Below, piece by piece: positions 20,440 to 31,289 of a stretch of 64,000 nucleotides of DNA. The translations under genes and the position numbers were made by a program. A model generated the notes under the pieces. It had not been told where the DNA came from, searched no databases, and worked only from the letters and a program-made list of their open reading frames with translations. Source of the stretch: Arsenophonus sp052174495. GTDB taxonomy: Bacteria > Pseudomonadota > Gammaproteobacteria > Enterobacterales > Enterobacteriaceae. Numbering within the stretch: the stretch's first letter is position 1; each line of letters opens with the position of its first letter. The DNA lies in assembly GCA_052174495.1 (NCBI GenBank), contig JBQMRR010000015.1, positions 1 through 64,000 on the forward strand, given 5' to 3'.

Positions 20440-21795
20440 GTATAGCTGGTTATATTATATTCCACTCTGATACTTCATAAATCTATTCTCCATCCTTAAA
20501 TTGGGTATTCTTTAATACCAGTTTCAACAGGTTAAATTCCCTGATCTGGTTTCAGATTTTTTGAGTAAAGACGAGAATGAAAGCCAGCTTGAATACCATT
20601 AAAAGGATTGTTTTATTGAGTCACACTTATTTGTAAATTAGCTCCATAATCTATCTGATGTAAAAACTGATATTTAAATTGGATTCCTCATGCTTAATTG
20701 ACGCCTAGCGCGCTAACAAGAAATTGTAAAATACTAGTAGCTATTTCTCGATCTTTCTTTAGCTTTTCATCGCTGAAGGATATTTTTTCTGAAACTTTTG
20801 CTAATAAAGCATCATAAATTTTATTAGCAACATGATGCTTTCCTATTAACAAAAGCTTCTTCATCTCATCTTAATTTTCGGTTGCATGCCTTCAGTGAGT
20901 AAAAGCAGAATATGAGCTATTTTGTATATCAAATAGAACTATGCTACGTATTCAGGAATATCTTTGCTATTACATTCTAAAAACTAAAGTAGCATCTTCT
21001 AATATAAGGAAACCCTGGAAGATACGATTAAATAACGCGCTTGGAGGCCTTTTATAAGTTCAACTTAAGTTTCCTTCTGATTCTCAATAACTATTTTAAC
21101 TATAATTAGTTCTTTACATTCATATTTAATAATTCTAGTAATAACTGTAAGTAAAAACGATCATCTTGCTTTACAAATAGTATATTCCATCATCTACCTA
21201 GAAATAAACGCAGTGCGTATTGTAAAATCATACAGGTACTATTTCTTATAATCTTCAAATCATTCTTCTTTCAACCTGCTGATAGCTCTAGTAGAGAAAC
21301 TATGTCCTTTCATCGAAAAAAGTCTCTAAATCCTCGACTAGAACTTTGTGAAAATTACCGGTATGATAAAGTCTTTCCAGTAATAGAGAGGGCGGGAACG
21401 AGCTGTTATGCTATTTGTTGCCACTGTTATCTCTTACCTTAAGCACCTTAATCTTAACATTACTAATATTTATCTTGTAACTTTGCTATGACTAATAACC
21501 ATTATGATCGATGCCATGAATTCCCGTAGATAAGGCAGCGGTTGAACATGTTATTGCAATCATGCTTTAGATCTCACCATTAACGGTGCTGTCTATCAAC
21601 TATCTCGAACTCATAATTATGAAAGAGTTCATATAAGGAACTAGGATAAATATCTAGTTTTTCAAATATCTGTAACCTAGACTTTTTATAACATATCATC
21701 TCTTTGTTATTTAAATCATCCACGAAATTAATCAGAAGGATATGCTCAATACATTAAAATCCCCATCATTAGAAAATGAATATAAAATTTTATGA
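20440..21795 (-). mobile_element. IS256-family element, decayed copy
   Basis: Near full-length copy on minus. The 3'-end block at 20460-20580 matches the copies at 5560 and 23380. The IEIKV region lies near 21430-21470. No open frame remains. Confidence 0.75.
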
Positions 21796-22246
21796 CGATC
21801 ATTTTTAATAAATTAATTTGGATTTAATGTTGTTAAGGATCAATATTAATGTTGACTCATTTTTAGTCATGCTAAGATGATGTTATATTCTTTTTATATT
21901 TATTGAACAAAATTTCGGATCTTTAGTAAGAATGGTAAAGCTGTAGATTCTCCACCCGACGAGATATGGAGGAAATGTTGTTTGAGTTGATCCTGATATT
22001 AATAAAGGCTATAAAATTTAATTATGTAGAACTTAATAATATCTTTATATGATACTATTGTTATTTATTATAATATGGATAAGAAACCATATTATGGTGG
22101 TAAGTTTTTCTATGTTAGTTAAGATGTTAGGTATTTAATTTATATTATTATTGATTAATAATGAATGATAGTATTTTATAGCGATTTTATTATGCTTATG
22201 CTAGAATCTACGGTTTTTACTTCCATTAATGTGAATGCCTAAAGTT
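21796..22246. other. Upstream region of hpt, nothing firm
   Basis: About 450 AT-rich bases between an IS256 remnant and hpt. The hpt promoter must lie here, but no strong -35/-10 pair stood out. Confidence 0.4.
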
Positions 22247-22783
22247 ATGAAACAAATTGTAGAAGTCATGATCTCAGAGGCGGATGTTAAGCGACGTATT
22301 AATGAGATGGCAAAAGAAATTGTTAAACATTATAAATTATTACAAGATGAGTTGCTCTTGGTTGGCCTTTTAAAAGGCTCTTTTATATTTATGGCTGATT
22401 TATGTCGTAATATCAATATCCCACATGAAGTCGATTTTATGATGGTATCAAGTTATGGCAGCGGGATGACTTCAAGTCGCGATGTAAAAATTATTAAAGA
22501 TTTGGATGAAGATATTCGCGGTAAGCATGTTTTAATTGTTGAAGATATTATTGATTCTGGTAATACACTTAAAAAAGTTCGTGAAATTCTAAAATTACGT
22601 GGTCCTAAATCTGTTGCTATTTGTACGTTATTAAACAAACCATCTAGACGTGAAGTAGAAGTTCCTGTTGAATGGATTGGTTATCCTATTCAAGATGAAT
22701 TTGTTGTTGGTTATGGTATCGATTATGCACAGCAATATCGTCATTTACCTTATATCGGGCATGTTATTTTACTAAATGATTAA
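22247..22783 (+). CDS. hpt: Hypoxanthine phosphoribosyltransferase
   Basis: Converts hypoxanthine (and guanine) plus PRPP to IMP/GMP in purine salvage. I place the start at ATG 22247 (MKQIVEVMISEADVKRR), aligning with MKHTVEVMIPEAEIKAR of E. coli and giving 178 residues, the same as E. coli. An ATG four codons upstream (22235) is also possible; neither has a strong ribosome site. The PRPP motif VLIVEDIIDSGNTL, LLKGSFIFMADL, SSYGSGMTSSRDVKI and VVGYGIDYAQQYRHLPYIG are all conserved. Downstream can (carbonic anhydrase), which separates hpt from yadG in E. coli, has been replaced by eroded DNA and an IS256 copy. Confidence 0.95.
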   Translation: MKQIVEVMISEADVKRRINEMAKEIVKHYKLLQDELLLVGLLKGSFIFMADLCRNINIPHEVDFMMVSSYGSGMTSSRDVKIIKDLDEDIRGKHVLIVEDIIDSGNTLKKVREILKLRGPKSVAICTLLNKPSRREVEVPVEWIGYPIQDEFVVGYGIDYAQQYRHLPYIGHVILLND

Positions 22784-23335
22784 TAAGAAGCAATATCATT
22801 TAATGAATGATAAAATCGAACGTTAGTTCAATTTTTTATTGTATTTATTTTTTCTAGTTTAATTTAGTAAAAATTTATCAATAACTGATTTCAAGCTGTT
22901 CATGCCTATTAGTGGCAATACTGTAATCATTGGTTTACTATACATAATAGAGATCAACTCATGGATAATGACGTTTTGAGTATATCGTTAGGCAGATGGA
23001 ATTATTGTTAAATATCAAAATTATAAACTTAATAAAGATATTAATTTTATCCTTTAGTATTATTAATTTTCACTTTTAATATAACTACAATGATAATATC
23101 CATAAATAATAAAGTACTCAACTTTTTTGGAGTACGTTAACAACATGTTGGATAATAGATCGACAATTTAAATCAGTATGCATTATAAAATTAACGACAT
23201 TATGATGAATAAATAGATAGTTTGGCACTGCTTAATTAATTTTGATTGAAACGCAGTTGTTATAGAACAGGATATCCAGAAAAACTATAGATTTTAAAAT
23301 TTTCTGATTTTTTAAAAGAAAGAAGTTATTGCTAA
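22784..23335. other. Eroded spacer where can is expected
   Basis: About 550 bases after hpt. In E. coli the divergent gene can occupies this position; I could not recognise any carbonic anhydrase motif on either strand. A short GAAC/GTTC hairpin followed by six T at about 22819-22840 could terminate hpt but is weak. Confidence 0.4.
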
Positions 23336-24760
23336 ATCTAGTATATGCTTCTCAGGCTACGTTACACTCTGATACCTCATAAATTTATTCTCCATTCTTA
23401 AATTAGATGTTGTTAGCATCAGAGTTAACAGGCTAAATTTCATTTAGCTAGTTATAGATTTTCTGAGTAGATGAGAACCACCTCTAATACCATTAAAATA
23501 GTTATCTTTCTTGAGCTGCAGTGCTCTGCGTCTTGGCTTCATAACCTCACACTGTTAAAAAACCAGTTTAATTAGATTCATCGTTCTTATTTGACGGGAA
23601 AGAGGGGGAACCACACACAGAGTAGACTGATAAAAAATCGTAGAATGCCAGCCATTCTACTAGATTATTCTCCAGGTTCTTCATCGCTGCAGAATACTTC
23701 GCTAAAAACTTTACCAATAAACATTAAGATTTATTAGGAACATTATACCTCTCTACACTAGCCAGGTGCCCCGTAGATCATCCTTAACTTTCGGTGCTGC
23801 ATACTTTTTTATGGAGTGAACTTAGTTCATTAGTTATTTTCTGCTACTCAATAGCATTTATGTTGGTATCCTGAGTACTTATATCATTATATTCTAAAAA
23901 CCAAAGGACATCTTCCCATAGCAACCTCAGAAAATATGGTAAAAATATATCGCTTGCGTGGTGATCCAGAGGTTCAGCCCAGTTCTCTCTTTACTCTTAT
24001 AACTAGGTTCAACTTAAACTAACTTACTTACATCCATGCGCAGTGATGCCGATAAATGAACAGCAGACAAAGGTGATCATCTTGTCTGATAGGACGGTTA
24101 TATGTTATCGATCCAGAAATAAACGTAGTGTCTATCCATTTAAATCACGCAGGCACCATCAATTACCTATGCTTTTTTAAGCCATCGATGTTTCAAGTTT
24201 GCTTATAACACTTAGCAAGGACCTGATGTGCTCTTTACCGAGAAACAGCATCATTAGATTAGTGAAAATAATCGGTGAATAATGCCTTGCAAATACAGGC
24301 AATGGTGACAACTCATAAATATTTTATGAACGTTTTATATAAGGGGGGTAGGAAGGGGGGTTGTTAAAACATATTCCGTTGTAGGTGAAGATTTTTAATC
24401 TTAGGCACTTTAATCTCAACATAGCCAATACCTTCTTATGGGTTCGCTGTAACAACTAACCGTTATAGATGACGGTTTATAACATGCCTGTCTACAAAAG
24501 CAGCGTTAATCACGTTATCGCAGCATGCCTTCAAGCTCTATCTCAAGGGCGATGCTATCAAGTTCCCTAGTAGCATTACGAATATGAGTTCATAGAAGGG
24601 AGATTAAAGGTAATATCTGGTTTCATGGGTACCTCTAGAGTAGACTTTTATGGTATATCATCTTTCTATTGTTAAAATCATCCACAAAATCAATCAAAAG
24701 AATAGGCCTTCTTCTTCGAAAGTGTGTACACCAGAAATAAGTATAACTAAAAAGGGAATT
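23335..24760 (-). mobile_element. IS256-family element, decayed copy
   Basis: Near full-length copy on minus. The 3' block at 23370-23480 and the IEIKVPK region at about 24400-24440 match the other copies. It contains two G6 tracts (24343-24348, 24355-24360). No open frame remains. Confidence 0.75.
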
Positions 24761-24984
24761 TTTTTTGGTTATCGATTCTGAGCGCTGTATATTTTTTTTA
24801 AATAGTTATTTAATTTTTTATCATAATTCACGTGGATTAGTTATATTTAACTGCGATAATAATCATATGCAACATTAATTTATTTTAATGTTTGCTAGCT
24901 GTTCAATTTTAATTTAATTAAAAAAAGCTACTAATGATGTGATTTATTATCATATGTGGAATAAAATAGATAAGAAAGGTTTTT

Positions 24985-25929
24985 ATGACTTATGCTTTAG
25001 AGCTGCTCCAGCTTACAAAAACCTATCCTGGTGGTGTAAAAGCATTAACCGGTATTGATTTATATGTTGAGGTGGGTGATTTTTATGCCTTATTAGGGCC
25101 TAATGGTGCAGGTAAATCAACGACAATTGGTATTATCAGTTCATTAGTTAATAAAACGAGCGGTAAAGTGAAAGTATTTGGTTACGATCTTGATAAAGAT
25201 GCGGTGAATCTTAAGCGTCAATTGGGACTAGTGCCACAAGAATTTAATTTTAATCCATTTGAAACGGTATTACAAATAGTGCTCAATCAAGCAGGTTATT
25301 ACGGAGTTCCGCGTTCATTAGCCTCGTCTAGAGCAGAAATCTATCTTTCTCAATTAGCTTTATGGAATAAACGTAATGAGCCTGCACGAGATCTCTCCGG
25401 TGGCATGAAACGGCGTTTAATGATTGCTCGTGCATTAATACATCACCCAAAATTATTAATTTTGGATGAACCAACCGCTGGAGTTGATATTGAACTTCGT
25501 CGTTCTATGTGGGGTTTTTTAAAGACTTTAAATGCGCACGGTACTACTATTATTTTAACGACCCATTATCTAGAAGAAGTGGAAATATTATGCCGTAATA
25601 TTGGAATTATTCAATATGGAAAATTGATTAAGAATAATAGTATGAAAAATCTACTAAATCAGTTGGAGTTAGAAACGTTTATTTTTGATCTAGCGCAAAA
25701 AAGTTCTATCCCTAAATTAGATGGTTATAAATTTAGGCTAGTGGATACTTTGACTATAGAAGTTGAGGTACTTCGAGATCAAGGACTGAATGGTTTATTT
25801 AGCCAATTCTCTGAACAAGGAATACAGATAACTAGCATGCGTAATAAGGTAAATCGTTTGGAGGAATTATTTGTTGGTTTAATGAATAATCAGCATTCAG
25901 TACCGATAAATCAAGGAGAAAATAGATGA
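24985..25929 (+). CDS. yadG: ABC transporter ATP-binding protein YadG
   Basis: ATPase of an ABC-2-type exporter of unknown substrate; it partners with YadH. It has 314 residues (308 in E. coli). Walker A (GPNGAGKST), Q-loop (LVPQEFNFNPFE), signature (LSGGMKRRLMIARAL), Walker B (LLILDEPTAGVD) and the switch histidine (LTTHYLEEVE) are all intact. The C-terminal accessory domain is kept. AAGAAAGG lies just before the ATG. Its last four bases overlap the yadH start (ATGA), so the two are translationally coupled. Retention of a complete exporter in eroded surroundings is notable; the substrate is unknown. Confidence 0.94.
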   Translation: MTYALELLQLTKTYPGGVKALTGIDLYVEVGDFYALLGPNGAGKSTTIGIISSLVNKTSGKVKVFGYDLDKDAVNLKRQLGLVPQEFNFNPFETVLQIVLNQAGYYGVPRSLASSRAEIYLSQLALWNKRNEPARDLSGGMKRRLMIARALIHHPKLLILDEPTAGVDIELRRSMWGFLKTLNAHGTTIILTTHYLEEVEILCRNIGIIQYGKLIKNNSMKNLLNQLELETFIFDLAQKSSIPKLDGYKFRLVDTLTIEVEVLRDQGLNGLFSQFSEQGIQITSMRNKVNRLEELFVGLMNNQHSVPINQGENR

Positions 25930-26696
25930 TTCAGTTATATTGGGTAGCAATGAAAACCATCTGGATCAAAGAAATAACACGTTTTTTACGTATTTGGGTA
26001 CAAACTTTACTACCTCCAGTAATTACCATATCACTTTATTTTATTATATTTGGTAGTTTAATTGGTTCAAGGATTGGTAATATTGATGGTGTAAATTATA
26101 TGCAGTTTATTGTTCCTGGCTTGATTATGATGTCGGTTATCACTAATGCTTATACTAATGTTTGTTCCTCTTTTTTTGGTGCAAAATTCCAAAAAAGTAT
26201 TGAGGAATTGTTAGTTGCACCAGTTCCTACTCATATTGTAATTATTGGATTTGTTGGTGGTGGAGTTGCTAGAGGAGTATTAGTTGGTCTTTTAGTTACC
26301 TTGGTTTCGCTATTTTTTGTCCCATTACATATTTATTCATGGTGGGTAGTAATTATTATCGTATTAATGACAGTCATTTTATTTTCATTAGCTGGATTGC
26401 TAAATGCGATATTTGCAAAAACATTTGATAATATTAGTATTATCCCTACCTTTGTCTTGACACCATTAACATATTTAGGCGGTGTTTTTTATTCTTTGTC
26501 GCTTTTGCCAGAGTTTTGGAAAATTCTATTTAAGCTTAATCCCATTGTCTATATGATTAGTGGATTACGCTATGGGTTTCTTGGTGTTAGCGATGTTGAA
26601 TTATCTATTACTTTATCGGTATTAGTAATTTTCATTGTTATTTTATATGCCATAACTTGGAATTTAATTGAAAAAGGACGAGGATTAAGAACTTGA
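25926..26696 (+). CDS. yadH: ABC transporter permease YadH (ABC-2 type)
   Basis: Inner-membrane permease partner of YadG. It has 256 residues, the E. coli length. About six hydrophobic segments are visible, including ITISLYFIIFGSLIG, QFIVPGLIMMSVITNAY, the GVARGVLVGLLVTLVSLFF region, VILFSLAGLLNAIFAKTF and TFVLTPLTYLGGVFYSL, the conserved ABC-2 core with the NPIVYMISGLRYGF motif. It starts inside the yadG stop (4-base ATGA overlap) and is convergent with folK. Confidence 0.94.
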   Translation: MIQLYWVAMKTIWIKEITRFLRIWVQTLLPPVITISLYFIIFGSLIGSRIGNIDGVNYMQFIVPGLIMMSVITNAYTNVCSSFFGAKFQKSIEELLVAPVPTHIVIIGFVGGGVARGVLVGLLVTLVSLFFVPLHIYSWWVVIIIVLMTVILFSLAGLLNAIFAKTFDNISIIPTFVLTPLTYLGGVFYSLSLLPEFWKILFKLNPIVYMISGLRYGFLGVSDVELSITLSVLVIFIVILYAITWNLIEKGRGLRT

Positions 26697-26883
26697 TCTT
26701 TAGTGCTCACAATGCGATAAATATATAGAGAATTATAATAATTTTATGGTTTTTGCTGCATTATTTATATGTGCATGTTATCATAAATTTTTATTTTTTC
26801 TAATAATGTTAGTTGTTAGTTATTCGGAAATAGTAAAAAGTTATGATTGGTTGTTGTATGTGCTACCATTCCTGAATTATTGT

Positions 26884-27369
26884 CTAAGTTACCCATAAAG
26901 TCAGCCTATTTTTAGCAACCTGCAACAATCTATCACTGAGCAATTCCCCATCGGGAAAGCGTAGTTTAGGGGCAATTTCTGATAAAGGATAAAGCATAAA
27001 TTCTCGTTCTTTAAGGGCATAATGAGGGATAGTTAAATACGCTGTTTGAATAATCTGCTGGCCGTATAAGATAATATCTAAATCGAGCGTTCTTGGCCCC
27101 CAACGATTGGTTTTACGTATTCTACCATGCATCAATTCAATCGATTGGGTATGTTCAAATAGGATTTTTGGTAATAACTCAGTATCTAATGCGATAACGA
27201 CATTGAGATAGTCAGGCTGATCTTGTGGTCCCATCGGTTTAGTTCGATAGAAAGAAGAAACAGCAACTGGCTTAGTATTCGGTAATTCTTGTAATTCTTT
27301 AATAGCAAGTTTTACTTGCTGTAAGGGATCATTTAGATTGCTAGCAATAGCAATATGAATACGTTCCAT
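26884..27369 (-). CDS. folK: 6-hydroxymethyl-7,8-dihydropterin pyrophosphokinase
   Basis: Transfers pyrophosphate from ATP to hydroxymethyl-dihydropterin, the step before dihydropteroate synthase in folate synthesis. It has 161 residues (159 in E. coli). The N-terminal IAIASNLNDPLQQV replaces the usual G in IGSNL with A. SSFYRTKPMGPQDQPDYLN, the HPPK signature RWGPRTLDLDIILYG and TIPHYALKEREFMLYPLSEI are conserved. It is 45 nt downstream of pcnB on the same strand, the E. coli order, where the two genes overlap. Its retention suggests a live folate pathway. Confidence 0.95.
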   Translation of the reverse strand: MERIHIAIASNLNDPLQQVKLAIKELQELPNTKPVAVSSFYRTKPMGPQDQPDYLNVVIALDTELLPKILFEHTQSIELMHGRIRKTNRWGPRTLDLDIILYGQQIIQTAYLTIPHYALKEREFMLYPLSEIAPKLRFPDGELLSDRLLQVAKNRLTLWVT

Positions 27370-27414
27370 CTTTAATTTACTCTGTTGTTTTATTAGTTTA
27401 TAGTTAGTGTGATT

Positions 27415-28920
27415 TCATCGCTGTGTCCAACTAGGACGATGAGTTAATATATTATCTACCTCCGAGATTATTTTGTGTTGTAGATTATTATTGGATTTTT
27501 GAAATTCAGACCACCAATAAGGTAATTCTTCTAATTCAGATTGTGGTTCCACGTTGTAACGTAGCTCTAATAGAGCAAACGCAGCGCAAAATTTTGGATG
27601 TTTAAATAGTTTATCTGTTTTTTTTCCTTGGCATCGAGGAAGCTGTAGTTGTAATTGTAGTTCCCAAATATCACGCATTATTGAAGTAAGCCGTTTAGGA
27701 ATAGCAATAGAACGACATTGCTCATCAAGAATATCATTCATTGTGATAACGAATGCTTCGTAATAGGATAAGCCACTTTCTTGAGAAAGTCTTTTTGTGT
27801 GTTCTGCTAGAGGATACCATAACATGGTGGCAAATAAGAATGCAGAATTAACATGTTTATTATTTTTTATTTGATAATCAGTATATTGAAGTACATTATT
27901 AATGATAAGCTCCATCGGAGAATTATTATTAGCAGTGAATTTTCGTTCAATTAACGGAAACAATGATTGGAATAGTTTATAATATCTTAATTGTTGATAG
28001 GTTTTATAACCTATACCGGTCTGAAGTAATTTAAGTAACTCTTTAAATAGACGAGCCGATGGAATCTTTTTTAATAAAAATGCCAGTTCTGGAATAGGGT
28101 TAGCAGTTTCAGAATCAATTTGCATATTTAATTTGCTAGCAAATCGAATAGCGCGTAGCATCCTAACAGGATCTTCTCGATAACGAACTTTTGGATCACC
28201 AATTAGCCGAATGATACCTTTTTTTAAATCCTCAAATCCCCCAACATAATCACGTAGGGTAAAATCGTTAATTCGGTAATATAAGCTATTGATAGTAAAA
28301 TCGCGTCGAATAGCATCGTCTTCAACATTACCAAAAACATTGTCTCTAAGTAATATACCGCTTTGTGCTTGGTGAGCTATATCCTTATGATTAGTATCAG
28401 TTGTTTCTTGAGAACCACGAAAAGTAGCAACTTCAATAATTTCGTAACCAAACATGATATGTGCTAAACGAAAGCGGCGTCCAACTAAACGACAATTACG
28501 AAATAATTTACGAATTTGTTCAGGTGTTGCATTGGTAGTAACGTCGAAATCTTTAGGTTTTTTACCTAATAGTAAATCTCTGACGCTACCGCCGACCAGA
28601 TAAGCTTCATAACCAGCATTATTTAGACGATAAAGTACTTTTAGTGCATTATCACTGATGTTTCTTCTGGAAATAGGATGTTTATCTCGCGGAATTATAG
28701 ATATTGAAATATTTATAGAAGAGACAGGTGTAAGCTTACTTGTTAATTGAGTACTTTTAATAGTTTTTATACTCTGATATTTTTTTGTTAGTAAAGTTTT
28801 TACCTTAGTTTTAGATTGAGTATCAGTTATAGAACTATCATGAAACTTTTGTTTATTTCGATTATTTTTTTCTTTTCGTTTTAATAAATTACGATAAAAA
28901 TTAGCTACCTGTATAAAAAT
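27415..28920 (-). CDS. pcnB: Poly(A) polymerase I, AUU start codon
   Basis: Adds 3' poly(A) tails that promote RNA decay. The first in-frame ATG (28455) would give 346 residues and omit the catalytic core. Reading back, the frame is fully open to 28920, giving 501 residues. It includes LVGGSVRDLLLGKKPKDFDV with the catalytic aspartates near residues 124 and 126, then RKLFRNCRLVGRRFRLAHI. There is no in-frame ATG, GTG or TTG in this stretch. At 28920 an ATT is followed by codons for FIQVANFYR, matching MFTRVANFCR of E. coli PcnB, and GGAGG lies 6 nt before it. E. coli pcnB is a known AUU-start gene. A lysine/serine/threonine-rich linker (residues about 13-75) is longer than in E. coli. The RNA-binding C-terminus is shortened. 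Confidence 0.93.
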   Translation of the reverse strand: MFIQVANFYRNLLKRKEKNNRNKQKFHDSSITDTQSKTKVKTLLTKKYQSIKTIKSTQLTSKLTPVSSINISISIIPRDKHPISRRNISDNALKVLYRLNNAGYEAYLVGGSVRDLLLGKKPKDFDVTTNATPEQIRKLFRNCRLVGRRFRLAHIMFGYEIIEVATFRGSQETTDTNHKDIAHQAQSGILLRDNVFGNVEDDAIRRDFTINSLYYRINDFTLRDYVGGFEDLKKGIIRLIGDPKVRYREDPVRMLRAIRFASKLNMQIDSETANPIPELAFLLKKIPSARLFKELLKLLQTGIGYKTYQQLRYYKLFQSLFPLIERKFTANNNSPMELIINNVLQYTDYQIKNNKHVNSAFLFATMLWYPLAEHTKRLSQESGLSYYEAFVITMNDILDEQCRSIAIPKRLTSIMRDIWELQLQLQLPRCQGKKTDKLFKHPKFCAAFALLELRYNVEPQSELEELPYWWSEFQKSNNNLQHKIISEVDNILTHRPSWTQR

Positions 28921-28931
28921 AGTACACCTCC
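28918..28931 (-). promoter_or_regulatory. Strong ribosome-binding site deciding the AUU start of pcnB
   Basis: On minus GGAGG at 28931-28927, six bases, then ATT at 28920-28918. It is the strongest Shine-Dalgarno I saw in the window and is not positioned for any AUG in the pcnB frame. Confidence 0.85.
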
Positions 28932-29139
28932 ATACCCTAATGCGATTTTAGTTAAAAACTAAATATTAATAATTAAATTAATCCTACCTTATAGGATCTT
29001 TTTTGAGAATGCCTAAGTAAGATAAAAATTGCTAATTAATTATAATTGGAATAATTTTCCTATCTGGTATATAAGATCTAATTGCTAATTTTATACAGCT
29101 TGGCTAAGTAGTTATTTACTAGAAAGATTTTTATAAAAC

Positions 29140-29595
29140 AAAATAGTTATTTGTAATAAAATTTAGTACATCTATTGAAATAGATTCAAAAACTTTCATT
29201 GGAAAGATGTGATCTCCTTTAGAAGGCTTCTTATAAAAACGTTTAATACTAAAGGCAAATGTCTATAATTAGGTGTCAAAAAATTGAGATAATAATAAAA
29301 AACTTTATTTAATAGTAAGTGCAATGAGCATTAACAACTTCGGTAATATCTTGATCATGATCGTCAATAACGACAACAAGATTATAAGGAAATAATTATT
29401 TTTTCGAACAGTAATAAAATCTTTTTTGTCAAATAAAAAACTTTAATATCATCATCTTGATAGATGAGAAATTTAATCGTGCTTTAATTGAATACCAAAA
29501 GCAATCCTTTATTACTAAAAGTCAACGAAATTGGTTTATTAAGTCTCTTATAAATTAAGATTTTTTTGTATAATATCCTTTTAAGCTAACACTCT
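29140..29595 (-). pseudogene. gluQ: gluQ, glutamyl-Q tRNA(Asp) synthetase remnant
   Basis: GluQ-RS attaches glutamate to queuosine in the anticodon of tRNA-Asp. On minus around 29310-29430 the sequence reads DFITVRKNNYFPYNLVVVID then DHDQDITEVV, matching the family DFxxxRxDGxFAYxLAVVVDDHxQxITxVVRG. Near 29265 NYRHLPLVLN matches YxHLPLALN. Stops and frameshifts interrupt the rest, and the N-terminal HIGH half is missing at the IS91 remnant. gluQ precedes pcnB-folK in E. coli. The tRNA-Asp substrate (14.6 kb) persists, so this modification is probably lost. Confidence 0.8.
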
Positions 29596-29599
29596 AATT

Positions 29600-31210
29600 T
29601 ATAGAAATTAACTCTAGGTTTAAAGCTTAGTAAGCTTAGGTTTTCTCTATTTTATGCATTTTTTTCAGAAAGAATGGATTATCTGCTTATCAAGCTGATC
29701 GTTGATAAAGTAGCTGTTCGTCACACAAAATGCATTTTATAAATTTATGTGCAGAAATTTTTCATCAGTACATTCAATCTCTATTTTTCGGTTTTTTAGA
29801 ACCCCCCTTATATCCAAGTTGCTTACTACACTTTAGTAGTAGTGTGCCTTCTTACGTTTGATAATAAATCATAGTAACGGGATCGTATTAAAATACCTCG
29901 ACGGAATATGACTAATATAGCGTCTAATGATCTATTTTTGCGTTACGAGTTTCCGCTGCCGATATTCTTGAGTTCGCTGCTAATATTAATGATGCCAAGA
30001 TTCCCTTCTCGATAATGTTCAGTTTTAATGCAGATACCAGTCTATTTAATGTAATAAAAGGTATTTCACGCTATCGCCACACCATAATTTTTATCTTTTT
30101 AGCAAAGTGAATTTTTCAGTAATGTTCCGGACTGTACCTTTATGGTGTGTTGATACTGATTGCTAGAGCGTATATATTATAATCAGGAAAGATAATGGAA
30201 TTTATTAGATGATAGCTGTTTCATAGCAGTCGAATGAGAGTGCTTTGCTAGATTCCTTCGCCCACTATTTTTAAATAACAGATCATCTCATACGATATGC
30301 TTAATACTCAGATTGCTACGAGTAACGGAAAGATATAAACATACCGATATTGATTAAATTGTCAAGCATAAGTGTGCAAGAGATAGAAGATGCCAATTTC
30401 GATGCTCTGTTTATGTGCTCATTGGAGCATAGTGAAGAGTAGTAACGCAAAACAAAGGCATTGAGTCACGACAGTTATTATTGAAAGAACCAAAGAAGAT
30501 ATGGCTTAGTAAAAGGTAATGTGTTGTTTGTTAGTCGCAATCTAATAAAATACGAACCTGATTTTCTAACCATTTCTCAGTATATTAAAAATTGCACGAA
30601 GTGCAGGTCTTTATAACTCTATAAATTTTGTATAAAAATGACTGTTGCAATATTCAGAAGAAGCACAGTAATGGTGTTTGTATTACCCTTATATAAAAAG
30701 TCTTATAGGCAAGCTTCGCTCGATAGATGGATGGTTCTATAACTGGGCACTTTCATCGTATTTTTAAGGGATTTATTTTAACCATTATAATGGTAAAAGA
30801 AGCTTACTGGAGGAGGAATATATATTAGGATAATAATATTTTATGGTTTTCACTCTAGTAAAGCAAAAATACTTATTCTATTTGCATTATTCAGATCTAT
30901 CATTTTAGTTATGTTTAGCTTTTGTCCCATAAAGAAAACAAATAAGGATAATCTCCAATTACTTATACAATTACTTATGATAATAAATTCATTAGCAGGC
31001 ATATTTTAGTCATCAACCTCGCTACAATTATATTCAAGGTTATCGGCTTAGTCTTTGACTATTTTCTAATAAACATGGATAATCCTCACTGTGTGAGGAT
31101 AAGGTACATGCAAAAAAAAATTGAAATTGAATGGAACACATTCTTACGTGACCTTTTTTTGGAGTGTTATAAAAAATTCAATCAGTCTATCCTTATTTAT
31201 TTTAGAGGAA
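29600..31210 (-). mobile_element. IS91-family element, decayed copy
   Basis: Read on minus. The 3' part (29700-29800) carries the zinc-ribbon-like KCILC region and shares an extended block with the copy at 53.6-55.2 kb. That second copy translates to typical IS91-type pieces, used here to assign the family. Similarity between copies continues beyond the transposase to about 31210. No open frame remains; a C6 tract lies at 29802-29807. Confidence 0.7.
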
Positions 31211-31248
31211 GATCATAAAGTGCTTTTAATAAATAGGCGGTTATAACA

Positions 31249-31289
31249 CGGAAAGTCTGAGTATTTCTTTCTGACTTTCCGATTTTTTT
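31249..31289 (+). terminator. Strong rho-independent terminator without an upstream gene
   Basis: Perfect 9-bp stem (CGGAAAGTC at 31249-31257 with GACTTTCCG at 31273-31281), a 15-nt loop, then A and seven T. It is oriented on plus. No plus-strand open frame lies upstream within several hundred bases. A second perfect hairpin (8-bp stem, triloop) lies at 31082-31100. Confidence 0.7.
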
